Origin: Acidipropionibacterium jensenii DSM 20535
GTDB lineage: Bacteria > Actinomycetota > Actinomycetes > Propionibacteriales > Propionibacteriaceae
Assembly (NCBI RefSeq): GCF_000425285.1
Contig: NZ_AUDD01000003.1
Span: forward strand, 124,001 to 188,000
Reading direction: 5' to 3'
DNA length: 64,000 bases
Shown in pieces: positions 61,979-64,000 of this stretch (positions are counted from its first letter, which is position 1; every line of letters begins with the position of its first letter). Below the pieces are notes generated by a model. That model was given only the letters and a program-made list of their open reading frames with translations, was not told the origin of the DNA and made no database searches. The position numbers were made by a program, and so were the translations under genes.

Positions 61979-64000
61979 TGTCCACTTCAGCCAAAGAGAC
62001 CAATGCCGAACTGGCAGGCCAGTACTGGCAGGTCGGTGAAGACATTCAGGACAAGAAGGCCAATGTCAGCCTTCCGATCGAGAAGATGTGGCCCGACCGC
62101 CAGTTCACCTCGCGTCTGGTGAACCCGGCCAACCGCCGCAAGATGACCGTCATCATCGTCGGGACGGGGCTCGCCGGCGGCGCTGCGGCAGCCACCCTCG
62201 GCGAGGCCGGCTACCGCGTGGAGAACTTCTGCTACCAGGACTCCCCGCGTCGCGCCCACTCGATCGCAGCACAGGGCGGCATCAACGCCGCCAAGAACTA
62301 CAAGTACGACGGCGACTCCGTCTACCGGCTGTTCTACGACACCGTCAAGGGCGGTGACTACCGCGCCCGTGAGACCAACGTCTACCGGCTCGCCGCGGTG
62401 AGCGCGAACATCATCGACCAGTGCGTCGCCCAGGGTGTTCCGTTCGCCCGCGAGTACGGCGGACTGCTCGACAACCGGTCCTTCGGCGGCGTGCAGGTGC
62501 AGCGCACCTTCTACGCCCGTGGGCAAACGGGTCAGCAGCTGCTGATCGGCGCCTACCAGGCTCTCGAGCGTCAGGTCAACGCCGGCACCGTGCACATGCA
62601 CACCCGCCACGAGATGGTCGAGCTGATCGTCGCCGACGGCCGCGCACGCGGCATCGTCACCCGCGACATGATCACCGGCAAGATCGAGGAGTGGCTGGCG
62701 GACGTCGTCGTTCTGGCCACCGGCGGATACGGCAACGTGTTCTTCCTGTCGACCAACGCCATGGGCTGCAATGTCACCGCCACCTGGCGGGCGCACCGCA
62801 AGGGCGCCTTCTTCGGCAACCCCTGCTTCACGCAGATCCACCCCACCTGCATCCCGGTGCACGGCGACAACCAGTCCAAGCTCACCCTGATGTCGGAGTC
62901 GCTGCGAAACGACGGTCGCATCTGGGTGCCCAAGAAGGCCGAGGACTGCGAGAAGGACCCCCGCCAGATCCCCGAGGCGGACCGCGACTACTACCTGGAG
63001 CGGATCTACCCCTCCTTCGGCAACCTGGTTCCCCGTGACATCGCGTCCCGGCAGGCCAAGTACCGCTGCGACGAGGGTCTCGGTGTCGGACCGAAGGTCA
63101 AGGAGATCGATCACGACGGCACGGAGCACATGCGCTCCCGCGGCGTCTACCTCGACTTCGCCGAGGCCATCGGCCGACTGGGCAAGGACGCCGTCGAGAA
63201 GAAGTACGGCAACCTGTTCGACATGTACCAGCGGATCACCGATGAGAACCCCTACGAGGTTCCGATGCGGATCTACCCCGCGGTGCACTACACGATGGGC
63301 GGACTGTGGGTCGACTACGACCTGGAGTCGTCCATCCCCGGGCTGTTCGTGTGCGGAGAGGCCAACTTCTCCGACCACGGTGCGAACCGGCTGGGCGCCT
63401 CGGCCCTGATGCAGGGTCTGGCCGACGGCTACTTCGTGCTGCCGAACACCATCACCGACTACCTGGCGGACTCCCCGAAGTTCCCCAAGGTGGATCTGAA
63501 GCACCCGGCCGTGGTGGCCGCCCGTCAGGGCGTCGAGAGCCGTGTCAACAAGCTGCTGTCGATCAACGGCACCCGCACGGTGGACTCGATCCACAAGGAA
63601 CTCGGCCACATCATGTGGGAGTACTGCGGCATGGAGCGCAATGAGGCCGGCCTGGTCAAGGCCATCGGTCTCATCCGCAACCTGCGCAACGAGTTCTGGA
63701 CCAACGTCAAGGTCACCGGCGTCAACGAGGAGCTCAACCAGACCCTCGAGCGCGCCGGTCGTCTCGCCGACTTCCTGGAGCTTGGTGAGCTGATGTGCAT
63801 CGACGCCCTGCACCGTCGCGAGTCCTGTGGCGGGCACTTCCGTGCCGAGTCCCAGACCGAGGAGGGCGAGGCGCTGCGTCACGACGACACCTACCAGTAC
63901 GTCGCCGCCTGGGAGTGGACCGGTGAGGGTCACAAGCCCGTCCTGCACAAGGAACCGCTGATCTACAACTCGATCCAGGTCAAGCAGAGGAGCTACAAGT
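61978..64000 (+). CDS. sdhA: Succinate dehydrogenase/fumarate reductase flavoprotein subunit (truncated by window end)
   Basis: Catalytic flavoprotein of the sdh complex; 674 codons are visible and no stop is reached. The FAD dinucleotide fold [19 protein letters not shown], the flavin-linking region [14 protein letters not shown] (His), and the substrate motif [16 protein letters not shown] are present, followed by [15 protein letters not shown] and [27 protein letters not shown]. The last visible residues (KQRSYK) resemble the C terminus of the family, so only a few codons are probably missing. sdhB is expected just beyond. Confidence 0.95.
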   Translation, partial: MSTSAKETNAELAGQYWQVGEDIQDKKANVSLPIEKMWPDRQFTSRLVNPANRRKMTVIIVGTGLAGGAAAATLGEAGYRVENFCYQDSPRRAHSIAAQGGINAAKNYKYDGDSVYRLFYDTVKGGDYRARETNVYRLAAVSANIIDQCVAQGVPFAREYGGLLDNRSFGGVQVQRTFYARGQTGQQLLIGAYQALERQVNAGTVHMHTRHEMVELIVADGRARGIVTRDMITGKIEEWLADVVVLATGGYGNVFFLSTNAMGCNVTATWRAHRKGAFFGNPCFTQIHPTCIPVHGDNQSKLTLMSESLRNDGRIWVPKKAEDCEKDPRQIPEADRDYYLERIYPSFGNLVPRDIASRQAKYRCDEGLGVGPKVKEIDHDGTEHMRSRGVYLDFAEAIGRLGKDAVEKKYGNLFDMYQRITDENPYEVPMRIYPAVHYTMGGLWVDYDLESSIPGLFVCGEANFSDHGANRLGASALMQGLADGYFVLPNTITDYLADSPKFPKVDLKHPAVVAARQGVESRVNKLLSINGTRTVDSIHKELGHIMWEYCGMERNEAGLVKAIGLIRNLRNEFWTNVKVTGVNEELNQTLERAGRLADFLELGELMCIDALHRRESCGGHFRAESQTEEGEALRHDDTYQYVAAWEWTGEGHKPVLHKEPLIYNSIQVKQRSYK

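Noticed and set aside
1-64000. tRNA, rRNA, CRISPR or mobile elements
   Set aside because: I checked the gaps between genes by eye and found no cloverleaf with CCA-type ends, repeat-spacer array, transposase or integrase. A tRNA scan would settle the first.

Overview
The window is 64 kb of very GC-rich, densely packed chromosome from an actinobacterium. The translation and RNA-processing gene order (rpsB-tsf-pyrH-frr-cdsA-rlmN, rimP-nusA-ylxR-infB-rbfA-truB-ribF-rpsO-pnp, rnc-mutM, ftsY, ffh-amidohydrolase-rpsP-khpA-rimM-trmD), the many GTG starts, the PNPase, RNase J, the DUF4439, LmeA-type and DUF4081-GNAT proteins, the PoxB-type pyruvate oxidase and a type-B (cytochrome b558) succinate dehydrogenase together suggest the Propionibacteriaceae (Propionibacterium/Acidipropionibacterium/Cutibacterium group). 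The family is an inference from gene content and order. Nothing looks like a prophage, IS element, CRISPR array, rRNA or tRNA gene.

Layout. 0-6 kb: ribosomal protein S2, EF-Ts, UMP kinase, ribosome recycling factor, CDP-diglyceride synthase and RlmN, opposed by a ChaA-type cation/proton antiporter. 7-10.5 kb: site-2 protease, IspG and a GNAT; dxr, often beside these genes, is missing. 10.5-14 kb: ATP-grasp / alpha-E / transglutaminase cassette. 14-17.5 kb: ProS, a TauE-like exporter and a DUF4439 lipoprotein. 17.6-25.8 kb: the nusA-infB and rbfA-truB-ribF-rpsO blocks. The infB leader carries four chained mini-ORFs. 26-30.3 kb: PadR repressor plus ABC exporter behind a double operator. 30.5-32.9 kb: pnp, followed by a tandem repeat and a perfect palindrome. 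32.9-35.9 kb: two orphan membrane proteins around a NarL-type two-component system. 36-42 kb: dapB, LmeA-like protein, pyruvate oxidase, GNAT, RNase J. 42-48 kb: rpmB, recG, rsmD-coaD, DUF177-rpmF-rnc-mutM. 49-56 kb: a cell-envelope glycan module (GtrA, GT2, SMR-like pair, GT-C, anchored esterase) wrapped around ftsY, where smc is commonly found. 56-61 kb: ffh to trmD. 61.2 kb to the end: sdhC and sdhA; sdhA runs off the window.

How it works together. Most genes make or mature ribosomes, tRNAs and mRNA, or handle SRP targeting. Accessory functions sit between these blocks. The best candidate for an undescribed system is the 49-56 kb envelope module: it contains the parts expected for charging a polyprenyl carrier with sugar, flipping it, transferring the sugar outside the membrane, and possibly acylating or deacylating the product. 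A second theme is transcription-start architecture. At least nine genes have a TANNNT -10 hexamer only 6-7 bases before the start codon, which predicts leaderless mRNAs, and several promoters carry clean palindromes.
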